Assembly (NCBI RefSeq): GCF_009938165.1
Contig: NZ_AP019649.1
Span: forward strand, 310,001 to 374,000
DNA from: Vibrio taketomensis
GTDB lineage: Bacteria; Pseudomonadota; Gammaproteobacteria; Enterobacterales; Vibrionaceae
Length of the DNA stretch: 64,000 nt
Direction: 5' to 3'
Below the pieces are notes generated by a model. It was given only the letters and a program-made list of their open reading frames with translations, was not told the origin of the DNA and searched no databases. Below are positions 40,183 to 50,154 of this stretch, piece after piece. Every line of letters begins with the position of its first letter. Within the stretch, counting starts at the first letter, position 1. Position numbers and translations under genes: made by a program.

Positions 40183-41103
40183 ATGAAACCGACACGCGAG
40201 ATTTTAGCGGACATCTTGGAAGAAGTTCGTCCTTTAATTGGGCAAGGAAAAGTTGCTGATTACATTCCAGCATTGGCTAAAGTGCCAAATACCAAATTGG
40301 GTATTGCGGTTTTTACTAATGAAGGTGAAGTGATCAAAGCCGGTGATGCTGATGAAGGTTTTTCGATCCAATCGATCTCTAAAGCATTGAGCTTAACTCT
40401 GGCGATGTCTCTGTATAAACCAGAAGAGATCTGGAAAAAAGTCGGCAAAGAACCGTCTGGTCAGGCGTTTAACTCTATGATTCAGTTAGAAATGGAGCAA
40501 GGCATTCCGCGTAATCCCTTTATCAACGCAGGCGCAATTATTGTCGCTGATTTGCTGCATAGCCGTCTTTCGGCGCCGCGCCATCGCTTGTTGGAATTTG
40601 TGCGTCAATTGTCGGGTGAAGATCATATTGTTTATGACAAAGTGGTGGCGGCTTCAGAAATGATGCACAGTGATCGTAATGCAGCGATCGCTTATCTGAT
40701 GCGCTCTTTTGGTAATTTTGAAAATGAAGTGATTCCGGTATTAGCGAATTACTTCCATGCCTGCGCACTGAAAATGAGCTGTGTCGATTTAGCCAAGACG
40801 TTTAGTTATCTAGCCAATAAAGGCGTATCGGTGCAAACCGGTAAGCAGATTATTACGCAGATGCAAACTAAGCAGCTTAATGCGCTGTTGGCGACCTGTG
40901 GTCTTTATGATGGTGCGGGCGAGTTTGCTTATCGTGTGGGTATGCCGGGTAAATCAGGCGTGGGCGGCGGTATTATCGCTATCGTTCCAGGTGAAATGAG
41001 CATCGCAGTATGGTCACCTGAGCTTGATGCGTCGGGTAACTCTCTGGCAGGGACTTATGCGCTAGAACTGCTCGCAGAGCGTATCGGTCGCTCGATTTTT
41101 TAG
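40183..41103 (+). CDS. glsA: Glutaminase A
   Basis: A 306-residue serine-dependent beta-lactamase-fold glutaminase that converts glutamine to glutamate and ammonia. The catalytic Ser64-x-x-Lys67 is in [11 protein letters not shown]. Other family motifs are [20 protein letters not shown] and [12 protein letters not shown]. The length is as in E. coli YneH. It stands alone between trmB and the hemW block. Ammonia release suggests a role in nitrogen use or acid resistance. Confidence 0.95.
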   Translation: MKPTREILADILEEVRPLIGQGKVADYIPALAKVPNTKLGIAVFTNEGEVIKAGDADEGFSIQSISKALSLTLAMSLYKPEEIWKKVGKEPSGQAFNSMIQLEMEQGIPRNPFINAGAIIVADLLHSRLSAPRHRLLEFVRQLSGEDHIVYDKVVAASEMMHSDRNAAIAYLMRSFGNFENEVIPVLANYFHACALKMSCVDLAKTFSYLANKGVSVQTGKQIITQMQTKQLNALLATCGLYDGAGEFAYRVGMPGKSGVGGGIIAIVPGEMSIAVWSPELDASGNSLAGTYALELLAERIGRSIF

Positions 41104-41146
41104 GAACTAATAATCGAGAAGAAGCATCACTCACTACAATAAATAA

Positions 41147-41175
41147 ACAAGGGTCAGCATCTGCTGACCCTTGTT
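41147..41175 (+). terminator. Terminator shared by glsA and hemW
   Basis: AACAAGGGTCAGCA-T-TGCTGACCCTTGTT-type hairpin with TTATTTT after it lies between the converging genes. Confidence 0.85.
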
Positions 41176-41233
41176 ATTTTAGTCTTGTATCTTCCGCCCG
41201 ATTTATAGCGGAATCATCAATTGATGAATCTTG

Positions 41234-42409
41234 TTATTCTTCGTCTGCCATAAAGGCTTCAAGCAGATCGTTTAAGAACAACTTCCCTTTTTCGGTGATT
41301 TGCCAATGGGTGTCAGTTTCACTTAAATATTGCTGTTCCAACGCCCAATCAATGGTGTCTTTAATCGCACTGAGCGGCAAACCGGTCGTATCGATAAAGT
41401 CTTGTTTAGGACAGGGTTCGATAAGGCGAAAACGATTCATAAAGAATTCAAATGGACGGTCTGGGTTCGCCACTTCAAATTCATCGCTCAAATACGGCTT
41501 AACCATATTTTGATAGGCAGCGAGATAGCCGCGTGGGTGCTTGGTTTTAGTGGTGCGGATAATGCGCCCATCGTTAAAGCTTAGTTTGCCATGTGAGCCA
41601 CAGCCGATACCGAGATAGTCACCAAAGCGCCAATAATTCAGATTATGCTGACATTGATAATCCGGTTTGCTGTAACCCGAGATTTCATATTGCACATAAC
41701 CCGCATCAGTCAGCTTTTGGTGGCCTTGTTCAAAAATATCCCACAAATCGTCGTCATCAGGCAATGTCGGTGGTTTGTAGTAGAACATGGTATTAGGCTC
41801 GATCGTAAGCTGGTACCAAGAGAGATGTGGAGGATTTAGGGCTATTGCTTGCTCCAAATCTGCCAATGCTTGTTCGATGCTTTGATCCGGCAAGCCATGC
41901 ATCAGATCCAAGTTAAAGCTTTTCAAACCAACTTGATGCGCCAATTGGGCGGCATTGATCGCTTCTTGTTTGCCATGAATACGGCCAAGTTTTTCGAGCT
42001 TATCTTGGGCAAAACTTTGCACGCCAATTGAAATTCGAGTGACACCAGCAGCTTGATAGCCAAAGAAACGTTCGGTTTCAACCGTGCCCGGATTCGCTTC
42101 CATGGTGATTTCGATATTTGGTTTAAATGGGATGCGCAGCTCAATGCCGTCGAGTAGGCGTTTAATGCCTTCGGCGGAAATTAAGCTTGGCGTACCACCA
42201 CCAATAAAGATTGAATGCAGTGGTCGGGGAGCTTGGTTTAACTGGTACTTTTCAATATCACGATCCAAATCCTCTAAAAGTGCGTTGATGTATTGCTCTT
42301 CTGGGATCTCTGCTTTGAGTGCATGAGAGTTAAAATCGCAATATGGGCACTTTTGTACACACCATGGAATATGAACATACAAACTAAGTGCTGGTGGTAC
42401 TAATTGCAT
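41234..42409 (-). CDS. hemW: Heme chaperone HemW (radical SAM)
   Basis: A 391-residue radical-SAM protein. The [4Fe-4S] cysteines are Cys17, Cys21 and Cys24 (CVQKCPYC). IFIGGGTPSLI and ANPGTV are further family motifs. The C-terminal HemN-like domain is complete. It was long called oxygen-independent coproporphyrinogen oxidase, but the short form that lacks the extra N-terminal cysteine of HemN is a heme chaperone. It follows rdgB by three bases and ends the leftward block. Confidence 0.93.
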   Translation of the reverse strand: MQLVPPALSLYVHIPWCVQKCPYCDFNSHALKAEIPEEQYINALLEDLDRDIEKYQLNQAPRPLHSIFIGGGTPSLISAEGIKRLLDGIELRIPFKPNIEITMEANPGTVETERFFGYQAAGVTRISIGVQSFAQDKLEKLGRIHGKQEAINAAQLAHQVGLKSFNLDLMHGLPDQSIEQALADLEQAIALNPPHLSWYQLTIEPNTMFYYKPPTLPDDDDLWDIFEQGHQKLTDAGYVQYEISGYSKPDYQCQHNLNYWRFGDYLGIGCGSHGKLSFNDGRIIRTTKTKHPRGYLAAYQNMVKPYLSDEFEVANPDRPFEFFMNRFRLIEPCPKQDFIDTTGLPLSAIKDTIDWALEQQYLSETDTHWQITEKGKLFLNDLLEAFMADEE

Positions 42410-42412
42410 GAC

Positions 42413-43009
42413 TTAAGCTTGCTCCGCAAGAGTGGAAAATAGTGCTTTTAGAGCCTTACCACGATGAGAGAGTTGTTTTTTACGTGCAGGTTCTAGCTGC
42501 GCTGATGAGCAGTTATCTTCAGGTACAAAGAAGATAGGATCATAACCAAAACCATTTTCACCTTGTGCTTCAGTCAGAATACGACCTTCCCACTTGCCGT
42601 GACAAACGATCGGTGTTGGATCGTCAGCGTGACGCATCAATACTAATACACAATGAAAGCGCGCAGTGCGTTGCTCTTCAGGCACGCCTTGCATTGCCGC
42701 TAGTAGTTTGCTGATGTTGTCTGCATCGCTGGCGTCAACACCGGCATAGCGAGCAGAATAGATACCAGGAGCGCCGTTTAGGTAGTCAACTTCTAGACCC
42801 GAATCATCAGCAATCGCAGGCAAGCCTGTTTCTTTCGCTGCATGACGTGCTTTGATGATTGCATTTTCAATAAAGGTTGTACCGGTTTCTTCTGCTTCGA
42901 CAATATTAAAATCGCTTTGTGCCAGTACTTCAAAACCGAAATCAGCCAGTAGATCCGCCATTTCGTGCACCTTACCTTGGTTGCCTGTTGCTAATACAAT
43001 CTTGCTCAT
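42413..43009 (-). CDS. rdgB: XTP/dITP diphosphatase RdgB
   Basis: A 198-residue HAM1-family pyrophosphatase that cleans non-canonical purine nucleotides (dITP, XTP). The motifs [35 protein letters not shown] and [11 protein letters not shown] are intact. Its position before hemW and after yggU/yggT matches E. coli. Confidence 0.95.
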   Translation of the reverse strand: MSKIVLATGNQGKVHEMADLLADFGFEVLAQSDFNIVEAEETGTTFIENAIIKARHAAKETGLPAIADDSGLEVDYLNGAPGIYSARYAGVDASDADNISKLLAAMQGVPEEQRTARFHCVLVLMRHADDPTPIVCHGKWEGRILTEAQGENGFGYDPIFFVPEDNCSSAQLEPARKKQLSHRGKALKALFSTLAEQA

Positions 43010-43021
43010 GCGTGGTCCTGT

Positions 43022-43453
43022 TTATTCTTCAACATAAAATTTCTGCGTGAACTTTAAAGTGCCTTTGCCTTTATTGCCAGCGTCGATATCGATATTGAAG
43101 CTAATATTTTCTTCTTCACTGATCGAGAACTCGGCGAGATAGTAAATCGCATCCCCTTCTTGGATCTCTCTAAAGTTTAGCTGGCGAGATTGACCTATCA
43201 GGTTTTTCGCTATGCCGGAAATTTTGCCAGCAGTTGCGGGTTTTCCTGCTTGAGACATATCGAGCAAACTTATATTGAGAATGGCGAGATGGCTACTGCG
43301 TTTGAGTTTATAGCTACGGGCGATTTCTGGGGTTAGAAAAGTGGAGTTGAAGGCGGAATAGTGAACTTCTATATCTTTAATGGTTTTGAATTGCCCAGCC
43401 CATGAAGGGACGGAAAAAAAACAGATGAGTAGAGCGGTGAACCAGGTTTTCAT
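43022..43453 (-). CDS. DUF4426-type exported protein
   Basis: A 143-residue periplasmic protein with a signal peptide (MKTWFTALLICFFSVPSWA). The body matches the DUF4426 pattern (DIEVHYSAFNSTFLTPEIA, then RSSHLAILNISL). Function is unknown, to me and for the family. It lies between yggU and rdgB, as in other vibrios and related bacteria, suggesting shared expression with them. Confidence 0.8.
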   Translation of the reverse strand: MKTWFTALLICFFSVPSWAGQFKTIKDIEVHYSAFNSTFLTPEIARSYKLKRSSHLAILNISLLDMSQAGKPATAGKISGIAKNLIGQSRQLNFREIQEGDAIYYLAEFSISEEENISFNIDIDAGNKGKGTLKFTQKFYVEE

Positions 43454-43479
43454 ACGTTATGTCCTTATAAAAAAAGCCA

Positions 43480-43770
43480 TCATAGGATGGCTTCGATTTC
43501 TGGCGGGATCTGACTTGGAGAGATAATACGGACTTGTTTGTGCCGTCCTAACTCGCCCTTTTCGATATTGATCAATCCCTTAGCCACTTTAAATTGTTTC
43601 GACAAATACTTGCTCAGATGCGCATTGGCTTTGCCATCAACCGGTGGGGCTGTGATGGCAATTTTTACTTCTTCACCATGCAAGCCGACGATTTTGTCGC
43701 GGCTTGCTTTGGGTTGGATATAAAGGCGAAGCACAATATCTTCACCTTCACGCCATACTGCTTGTGACAT
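43480..43770 (-). CDS. yggU: DUF167 protein YggU
   Basis: A 96-residue DUF167 protein with the core [16 protein letters not shown] and [16 protein letters not shown]. Its function is not known. I start it at ATG 43770, which overlaps the yggT stop (TAATG), rather than at the frame's earlier start at 43785. Coupled translation with yggT is likely. Confidence 0.9.
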   Translation of the reverse strand: MSQAVWREGEDIVLRLYIQPKASRDKIVGLHGEEVKIAITAPPVDGKANAHLSKYLSKQFKVAKGLINIEKGELGRHKQVRIISPSQIPPEIEAIL

Positions 43771-44324
43771 TACAAGCCGAACCAAATTGGACCAATTAAG
43801 TCGCCCATGAGGAAATTCGCGAACTGTAGGCCAATAAATAGTACTAGCACACTTAGGTCGAAGCCACCCATCGCAGGAATAATGCGACGAATTGGTGCCA
43901 GCATTGGCTCAGTCAGTTGGTGGAATACGTATTCGATTGGGCTGCGGCCTTGGCTAACCCAGCTCAAAATTGCGCGAATTAGTAGTACCCAGAATAATAA
44001 ACCACCAGCGGCTTTAACCAGTGAAAGCAATCCGATAAATAGTAAATATGGATCGAGAGAGATCGCACCCGATTTAATAAATACGACGGTAAAGAATTTT
44101 AGTACACACAATACATAGGCAAACAGCAGTGTTGCCATATCAATATTGCCTACAGACGGAATCACTCGACGCAGCGGTGCAACGACAGGCTGAGTCGCTT
44201 TTACCACAAACTGAGAGAATGGGTTGTAGAAATCTGCACGTGTAGCTTGTAGCCAAATGCGTAGTAACACCACCATGATGTATAAATCAAAAATGGTGGT
44301 GACGAGGAAACTCATTGAATTCAT
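43770..44324 (-). CDS. yggT: YggT-family membrane protein
   Basis: A 184-residue inner-membrane protein made of two YGGT repeats. Each has a hydrophobic segment followed by [24 protein letters not shown] or the second version with [17 protein letters not shown]. Roles in osmotic stress and division have been proposed in other bacteria. It lies between proC and yggU in the classic yggS-proC-yggT-yggU order. Confidence 0.92.
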   Translation of the reverse strand: MNSMSFLVTTIFDLYIMVVLLRIWLQATRADFYNPFSQFVVKATQPVVAPLRRVIPSVGNIDMATLLFAYVLCVLKFFTVVFIKSGAISLDPYLLFIGLLSLVKAAGGLLFWVLLIRAILSWVSQGRSPIEYVFHQLTEPMLAPIRRIIPAMGGFDLSVLVLFIGLQFANFLMGDLIGPIWFGL

Positions 44325-44367
44325 AGGTGACCCTTGTTATTAAACAGACCGATGGCGGTACTGATTA

Positions 44368-45186
44368 TTAAAATAGTTTTTCCATTTCTTCGGCGCGAAT
44401 TACCGCAGCTTGCATCGCTTTCGCTACGATATCAGTCAACTGGAGTTCGTTAAAGGTGCGAATCGCTTCTGCCGTGGTGCCGCCTTTTGACGTCACTTGC
44501 TCACGCAGTGTGGATAATTCGGTTTCAGGATTAGCAACCACAAGTTCTGCCGCACCAAGCGCAGATTGCTGTACCAATAAACGTGCGGTATCAGAGTCAA
44601 AACCTTGTTTGATTGCTTCCGCTTGCATTGCTTCCATAAATAGGAAGAAGTAGGCCGGTGCACTGCCCGCAGCTGCGATAACATTATTGATGCCAGATTC
44701 TTGATTCACCCAGCACACTTTACCCACGGCTTCCATTAAATCGGCCGCAAAGTTTTTGTCTTGCTCACTGACAGTATTTGGTGCGTAAAGACCGCTCATG
44801 CCTTGTCCGACTAGCGCAGGTGTATTTGGCATCACGCGTACTAGATTCAGTTTCGCGGCGAACATTTCATCCAAACGCTGCGCACTAATCCCTGCTGCGA
44901 TAGAGATCACCAGCTTATTTTGATAGTTGATGGTTTGCATGTCTTGTGCAACCACTGACATCAATTGTGGTTTTACTGCCAAAACAATGACATCAGCACC
45001 TTCTGCCGCTGCAACGTTGTCTGAATGAGTATTGATGCCATAACGGTCTGCGAGAAAATCACGTTGTGGCTGGTTAGGGTCAGTAGCAGTGATCAAGCTT
45101 GCTGGGTAGCCACTAGCAAGCAGGCCGGCAATAATTGAACGGGCCATGTTTCCAGCGCCAATGAATGTGATGTTCTTGTGTTCCAT
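44368..45186 (-). CDS. proC: Pyrroline-5-carboxylate reductase
   Basis: A 272-residue NADPH-dependent enzyme that makes proline. The dinucleotide motif FIGAGNMA is at residues 8-15, and the C-terminal signature SAPAYFFLFMEAM and TSKGGTTAEAI are intact. I start it at ATG 45186, which has AGGAAG upstream, instead of 13 codons earlier. It is 51 bases after yggS. Confidence 0.95.
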   Translation of the reverse strand: MEHKNITFIGAGNMARSIIAGLLASGYPASLITATDPNQPQRDFLADRYGINTHSDNVAAAEGADVIVLAVKPQLMSVVAQDMQTINYQNKLVISIAAGISAQRLDEMFAAKLNLVRVMPNTPALVGQGMSGLYAPNTVSEQDKNFAADLMEAVGKVCWVNQESGINNVIAAAGSAPAYFFLFMEAMQAEAIKQGFDSDTARLLVQQSALGAAELVVANPETELSTLREQVTSKGGTTAEAIRTFNELQLTDIVAKAMQAAVIRAEEMEKLF

Positions 45187-45237
45187 GATAGCTTCCTGTT
45201 GGTCTATCGAATTATCCGTTAACAAGATAATTCTTTG

Positions 45238-45948
45238 TTATTTGTTGTAATCTCGAGCGCCAAAAATTGCTGTGCCAATGCGTACCATGGTACTTCCTGC
45301 TTCAATTGCTGCGTCCATATCACCACTCATGCCCATTGATAAGGTATCAAGGTTAAGTTGAGGAAAGCGTTCGCTCAGGCGATGTTTCAATTCAGACAAT
45401 TGCTTGAAGGCACGTAACTGAGATGGATAGTCAGGTACATTGGCTGGAATTGACATCAACCCTCTTAAAGTGAGGTTTGGTAGCGATGAAATCAACTCTG
45501 CTAATTCAAAAACTTGCTCTTCTTCAATTCCTGATTTGCTTTCTTCACCGCTGGTATTAACTTGAATTAATACTTGCAGCGGTGGTAAACAGGTTGGGCG
45601 TTGATCGTTTAAGCGTTGGGCGATCTTAGCGCGATCAATGGTGTGTACCCAAGCGAAGTTTTCCGCAACTGGGCGAGTTTTGTTTGATTGAATTGGACCG
45701 ATAAAGTGCCACACAAGCTCCAATTCAGGATGAGATTGAGCAAAATATGCTATTTTGTCGACCCCTTCTTGCACATAATTTTCGCCAAACGCAGTTTGTC
45801 CCGCGAGAGCTGCATCTAAAATCGCTTGTGTCGGTTTAGTTTTACTTACCGCGAGAAGTTGCACAGAGTCTCGAGCACGTCCACATTTTTGCAGCGCACT
45901 TGAAATCTGTGAGGTGATCTGTTCAATATTTTGTTGAATACTACTCAT
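45238..45948 (-). CDS. yggS: Pyridoxal phosphate homeostasis protein YggS
   Basis: A 236-residue alanine-racemase-fold protein that binds PLP at Lys36 (AVSKTKP). The family regulates free PLP and amino acid pools and has no known enzyme activity. The motifs FGENYVQE, WHFIGPIQSNK and LSMGMSGDMDAAI are intact. It is divergent from pilT, 24 bases away, as in Pseudomonas and other vibrios. Confidence 0.95.
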   Translation of the reverse strand: MSSIQQNIEQITSQISSALQKCGRARDSVQLLAVSKTKPTQAILDAALAGQTAFGENYVQEGVDKIAYFAQSHPELELVWHFIGPIQSNKTRPVAENFAWVHTIDRAKIAQRLNDQRPTCLPPLQVLIQVNTSGEESKSGIEEEQVFELAELISSLPNLTLRGLMSIPANVPDYPSQLRAFKQLSELKHRLSERFPQLNLDTLSMGMSGDMDAAIEAGSTMVRIGTAIFGARDYNK

Positions 45949-45972
45949 ATCTAACTTTACTAAGGAATTTAA

Positions 45973-47004
45973 ATGGATATCGCTGAGTTACTGGACTTTA
46001 GTGTAAAACATAATGCGTCAGATCTACATCTTTCTGCAGGTGTTTCTCCAATGGTGCGCATTGACGGTGAAGTACGCAAGTTGAGTGTTCCTGCTTTTAC
46101 TCATGCAGAAGTACATCGTTTAGTGTTTGAAATCATGAATGATGCGCAGCGCAGTGAGTTTGAAGAACATCTTGAAGTCGACTTTTCATTTGAATTACCT
46201 GAAGTTGGTCGCTTCCGTGTTAACGCTTTCAACCAATCTCGAGGATGTGCGGCGGTATTCCGTACCATTCCAACCAGTATTCCGACGTTGCAAGATCTCG
46301 ATGCGCCGGAAATTTTTGAGAAAATCGCGAACTTTGAAAAAGGCTTAGTGCTGGTTACAGGGCCGACTGGCTCAGGTAAATCGACGACGCTTGCCGCGAT
46401 GGTTGATTTTATTAACCGTAATCAGAATAAGCATATTTTGACCATCGAAGACCCGATTGAATTTGTCCATCAGAACCAAAAATGTTTGATCAACCAACGT
46501 GAAGTGCATCGTGATACACATAGCTTTAAAAAGGCATTGCGCAGCGCACTTCGTGAAGACCCTGATGTGATTTTGGTGGGGGAGTTGCGTGACCAAGAAA
46601 CAATCAGTTTGGCATTAACAGCGGCAGAAACGGGTCACTTGGTATTTGGTACTTTGCATACCAGTTCAGCCGCAAAAACGATTGACCGTATTATCGACGT
46701 ATTTCCAGGTAGTGATAAAGATATGGTTCGCTCGATGCTTTCAGAATCCTTACGCGCGGTTATTGCGCAGAAGCTACTGAAACGCATTGGTGGTGGACGT
46801 GTTGCATGTCATGAGATCATGATGGCAACGCCAGCTATTCGTAACTTGATACGTGAAGATAAAGTCGCGCAAATGTATTCAGTGATTCAAACGGGTGCAG
46901 CGCAAGGCATGCAAACCATTGAGCAAAATGCGAGACAACTGATTGTTCGAGGCTTGGTTGAGCCGGAAGAAGTTGAACAAAAAATTGGCTCGCTCACTTA
47001 TTAA
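45973..47004 (+). CDS. pilT: Type IV pilus retraction ATPase PilT
   Basis: A 343-residue hexameric ATPase that depolymerises type IV pili, giving retraction, twitching and DNA uptake. Walker A is GPTGSGKST (130-138). The Asp and His boxes (DPDVILVGELRD and TGHLVFGTLHTSSA) and the PilT-specific AIRNLI motif are present. It is 14 bases before pilU. The pili it retracts (MSHA or the competence pilus) are partly encoded at the other end of this window. Confidence 0.96.
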   Translation: MDIAELLDFSVKHNASDLHLSAGVSPMVRIDGEVRKLSVPAFTHAEVHRLVFEIMNDAQRSEFEEHLEVDFSFELPEVGRFRVNAFNQSRGCAAVFRTIPTSIPTLQDLDAPEIFEKIANFEKGLVLVTGPTGSGKSTTLAAMVDFINRNQNKHILTIEDPIEFVHQNQKCLINQREVHRDTHSFKKALRSALREDPDVILVGELRDQETISLALTAAETGHLVFGTLHTSSAAKTIDRIIDVFPGSDKDMVRSMLSESLRAVIAQKLLKRIGGGRVACHEIMMATPAIRNLIREDKVAQMYSVIQTGAAQGMQTIEQNARQLIVRGLVEPEEVEQKIGSLTY

Positions 47005-47017
47005 GGAATAGCGGATT

Positions 47018-48121
47018 ATGATTGATGCATTTCTGCAGGAGATGAATGCCCAAAAAGCGTCCGATTTGTATATCACCGTGGGTGCACCAGTGTTGTATCG
47101 CGTTGATGGTGAATTGCGTGCGCACGGCGAGGTCTTAAGCGAACAGAATGTTATGGATTTACTCAATGCCATCATGGACGAACCACGCCGAGCAGATTAT
47201 AACGCCACGCGTGAAGCCAATTTTGCGGTAGTGAGGAATTTTGGACGTTTTCGTGTCTCAGCATTTTTTCAACGCGAGCTTCCCGGTGCAGTCATCCGGC
47301 GTATCGAAACACAAATTCCAACGTTTGAATCTTTGCGTTTACCGGATGTATTGCAAAATTTATGTATTGCTAAGCGCGGCCTAGTTTTGGTGGTTGGAGC
47401 GACAGGCTCTGGTAAATCGACCACAATGGCTGCGATGACGGGGTATCGAAATCGCCACCGAGCGGGACATATTATAACGGTTGAAGATCCGATCGAATTT
47501 GTTCATGAGCACCACAAGTGTATCGTGACTCAACGTGAAGTCGGATTGGACACGGAAAGCTACGATGTCGCGCTCAAAAACTCATTGCGCCAAGCGCCAG
47601 ATATGATTTTGATTGGTGAGATACGGACGCGTGAAACCATGGAGTTTGCGATGGCGTTTGCTGAAACCGGTCATTTATGTATGGCAACCCTGCACGCAAA
47701 CAATGCTAACCAAGCTCTAGAGCGGATATTGCATTTGGTGCCGAAAGAGAAGAAAGAGCAGTTTTTGTTTGATCTCTCAAATAACCTACGGGGAGTTATC
47801 GGTCAGCAATTGCTTAGGGATAAATATGGTAGTGGTCGACATGGTGTGTTTGAGATCTTGCTGAATAGCCCAAGGGTTTCGGACTTGATTCGTCGTGGAG
47901 AGTTACACGAATTGAAATCGACCATGGCTAAATCACAGCAGATTGGTATGCAAACCTTTGACCAAGCGCTGTACCAGCTTATTGTTGACGATAAAATCAG
48001 TGTCGAAGATGCGATGCACAGTGCGGACTCCGCTAACGATTTACGCATTATGCTTAAAACTCAACATGGCGATAGCTTTAATACTAAAACACAATCTTCT
48101 ATTAGCATTGATATGAATTAG
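47018..48121 (+). CDS. pilU: Accessory pilus retraction ATPase PilU
   Basis: A 367-residue PilT paralog with Walker A GATGSGKST (127-135), Walker B PDMILIGEIRT and the His-box TGHLCMATLHANNA. PilU works with PilT to retract pili under load. It is cotranscribed with pilT and ends in a terminator shared with lysC. Confidence 0.95.
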   Translation: MIDAFLQEMNAQKASDLYITVGAPVLYRVDGELRAHGEVLSEQNVMDLLNAIMDEPRRADYNATREANFAVVRNFGRFRVSAFFQRELPGAVIRRIETQIPTFESLRLPDVLQNLCIAKRGLVLVVGATGSGKSTTMAAMTGYRNRHRAGHIITVEDPIEFVHEHHKCIVTQREVGLDTESYDVALKNSLRQAPDMILIGEIRTRETMEFAMAFAETGHLCMATLHANNANQALERILHLVPKEKKEQFLFDLSNNLRGVIGQQLLRDKYGSGRHGVFEILLNSPRVSDLIRRGELHELKSTMAKSQQIGMQTFDQALYQLIVDDKISVEDAMHSADSANDLRIMLKTQHGDSFNTKTQSSISIDMN

Positions 48122-48133
48122 TGTTTGAAGCAT

Positions 48134-48162
48134 AAAAAAACCGAGCATTGCTCGGTTTTTTT
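48134..48162 (+). terminator. Terminator shared by pilU and lysC
   Basis: AAAAAACCGAGCA-TTGCTCGGTTTTTT is a symmetric hairpin between the two converging genes. Confidence 0.9.
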
Positions 48163-48181
48163 GACTGCCTCAGAATGGTCT

Positions 48182-49534
48182 TTAACCTTCAAACAATTCT
48201 TTATGTAGTTTTTGGATCGCTTGGCGCGATACTGATTCATGCACCAAGAAACACAAGTTGTGAGGGCTTGCACCAAAGCAAATCATACGTAAGTTGAGAT
48301 CTTCTAAAGTACTAAACACTTGTTTAGCATAGCCTTTGCTATCGCTCATATTATTGCCAATCAGCGCAACAAGACATAGGTTTTGCTCGATTTCTACCGT
48401 ACACAACTCTTCCAATTCAGCACGAGCCGCCGCTGGTAGTTGTGGCGCTCCGCCACTAGTATCTGTTTGGTCTAAAGTTAGCGATACACTGATTTCAGAG
48501 GTGGTGATCAAATCAACCGACACTTTATGCTTGGCTAAGATCTCAAATACTTTGGCTAAGAAGCCATAAGCATGGAACATTTTAGCGCTACGCAGAGTAA
48601 CCATAGTTTGGTTGCAACGCAGTGCGAGCGCGCGAAATAGTGGTGAGCTTTGCACTTGATGACGAATCCATGTGCCGCCTTTTTCTGGCTCTTTTGAAGA
48701 GCCGACGAAGACAGGAATATCGTGGCGTAGTGCAGGCACAAGCGTTGATGGGTGAAGGATTTTAGCGCCAAAGTTTGCCATTTCAGACGCTTCGCTAAAG
48801 CTGATTTCAGAAATTGGAGCGGCTTTTTCTGCGATGCGAGGGTCCGTTGTGTAAATTCCAGGTACATCGGTCCAAATTTCCAGTCCTTCGGCTTTGACTG
48901 CTTCAGCGATTAACGCTGCACTATAGTCACTTCCGCCTCGACCTAGCGTGGTGGTATTGCCTTCATCATCCGCGCCAATAAAGCCTTGAGTGATGACGAT
49001 GGAGTCTTCGCAAAGTGGTGCAAGCAATTCTTTCGCGAGGATGCCAGTTTGTTCGACATTTGGTTCAGCTTTGCCAAACGTATCATCGGTTCGCAGTACT
49101 TGGCGAATGTCAAAACGTACCGCCGGCATGCCACGCTCACGCATCAACTGAGCAAGAATGTGGGTCGACATTAGCTCGCCACAAGCGACCAAGTGATCAG
49201 TAAGTTTAGTGCTGGATTGAATTGAAGCAGCTTCAGCAAGACTGGTCACAGTATCAAGAATTTGATACACCTCAGACGCAGTCTCTGTTGCATGATTAAG
49301 TTGAACAATAATAGCTTCATGTATATCAGCTAATTGCTGAATTACTTGGCGTCGTTGTTGTTCATCGGTTACACCGTTAGCAAGTTCAACTAATAGGTTA
49401 GTGACACCTGAGCAGGCAGAGCTAACCACCAATCGGGTACTTGGATTGTTTTCTATTATGGCCGCACAGCGGCTCATGGCTTCAAAGTTTGCAACACTGG
49501 TTCCGCCAAACTTGGCGACATTAAAAGAGCTCAC
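48182..49534 (-). CDS. lysC: Lysine-sensitive aspartokinase III
   Basis: A 450-residue aspartate kinase, the first step towards lysine, threonine and methionine. The kinase motif KFGGTS is at residues 8-13, with GRGGSDYSAALIAEA further on. Two ACT domains form the C-terminal third, where lysine would bind. I start it at GTG 49534, which has GGGAGA upstream. The frame stays open to 49579, but those residues are not family-like. The long leader carries a lysine riboswitch, so both the enzyme and its RNA should respond to lysine. Confidence 0.94.
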   Translation of the reverse strand: MSSFNVAKFGGTSVANFEAMSRCAAIIENNPSTRLVVSSACSGVTNLLVELANGVTDEQQRRQVIQQLADIHEAIIVQLNHATETASEVYQILDTVTSLAEAASIQSSTKLTDHLVACGELMSTHILAQLMRERGMPAVRFDIRQVLRTDDTFGKAEPNVEQTGILAKELLAPLCEDSIVITQGFIGADDEGNTTTLGRGGSDYSAALIAEAVKAEGLEIWTDVPGIYTTDPRIAEKAAPISEISFSEASEMANFGAKILHPSTLVPALRHDIPVFVGSSKEPEKGGTWIRHQVQSSPLFRALALRCNQTMVTLRSAKMFHAYGFLAKVFEILAKHKVSVDLITTSEISVSLTLDQTDTSGGAPQLPAAARAELEELCTVEIEQNLCLVALIGNNMSDSKGYAKQVFSTLEDLNLRMICFGASPHNLCFLVHESVSRQAIQKLHKELFEG

Positions 49535-49794
49535 AGCGATTCTCCCACGACATCCTAAATATTGTTGTTGGTAATCCAACGTCCTTTGTTTTTGTGTTTG
49601 ACTATCTAGCTGGTGGAAATGAGTTACGCAGACAACTGATTTCAGTTAGTGCACGTCAAATGCTTTGTAGCACCGTTTGTGTTCCGCAATTCACAGCTTG
49701 GCGATTCACCAATCCAATTGACTAAGATATGTTCAAACGAGAAGAGAGTATTGAGCGATTGTTCGAGGTAAGTTATTTGGCTTAATCTTCACCT
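49535..49794 (-). other. lysC leader, expression platform region
   Basis: These 260 transcribed bases lie between the riboswitch aptamer and the lysC GTG. I see no clear intrinsic terminator (no hairpin with a T run). Regulation may therefore work by hiding the ribosome-binding site or exposing RNase sites, as described for E. coli lysC. No small gene is convincing here. Confidence 0.5.
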
Positions 49795-49963
49795 CAGAAG
49801 CGCTTCATCAGACAGTGCTGATGACAGTTGATGAGATTCAACTCAGGTCAACCGACGTCACCAAACCGACAACTTGGTGGCATCTCGGCATTGCTCTCCC
49901 TCAATGAATCGTATCGGAGTTGTGGCTCCACGATGCATCTACCTAGGCAATGCTCCTCTTCTG
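49795..49963 (-). promoter_or_regulatory. Lysine riboswitch (L box) of lysC
   Basis: On the minus strand the 169-base segment opens with CAGAAGAGGAGCATTGCC and closes with GCGCTTCTGAGGTGAAG, so the ends form the P1 stem (CAGAAG/CTTCTG). Inside, AGGTAG, GTGGAGCCA, GGGAGAGCAATGCCGAGATG, GTCGGTTTGGTGACGTCGGTTG and CATCAGCACTGTCTGATGAAGCG follow the same order as in the E. coli lysC leader. It sits about 260 bases before the gene. Lysine binding should lower lysC expression. Confidence 0.88.
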
Positions 49964-50154
49964 TGATTAATTATTGAACGGCTTTGTGTGATCAAAGTCA
50001 ACCGATAATTTTACTTCAGCACAACAATGATTAACAAAATGGGAGGTGGCCAGCTAAATAGGACTGTTTGAGTATAGACTTATGACCAATTGTCTGATGA
50101 AGAATATTGGTCTAAGGTGAGTGCAATAAAACATCAGCCACAAGGAGAGCGAAC

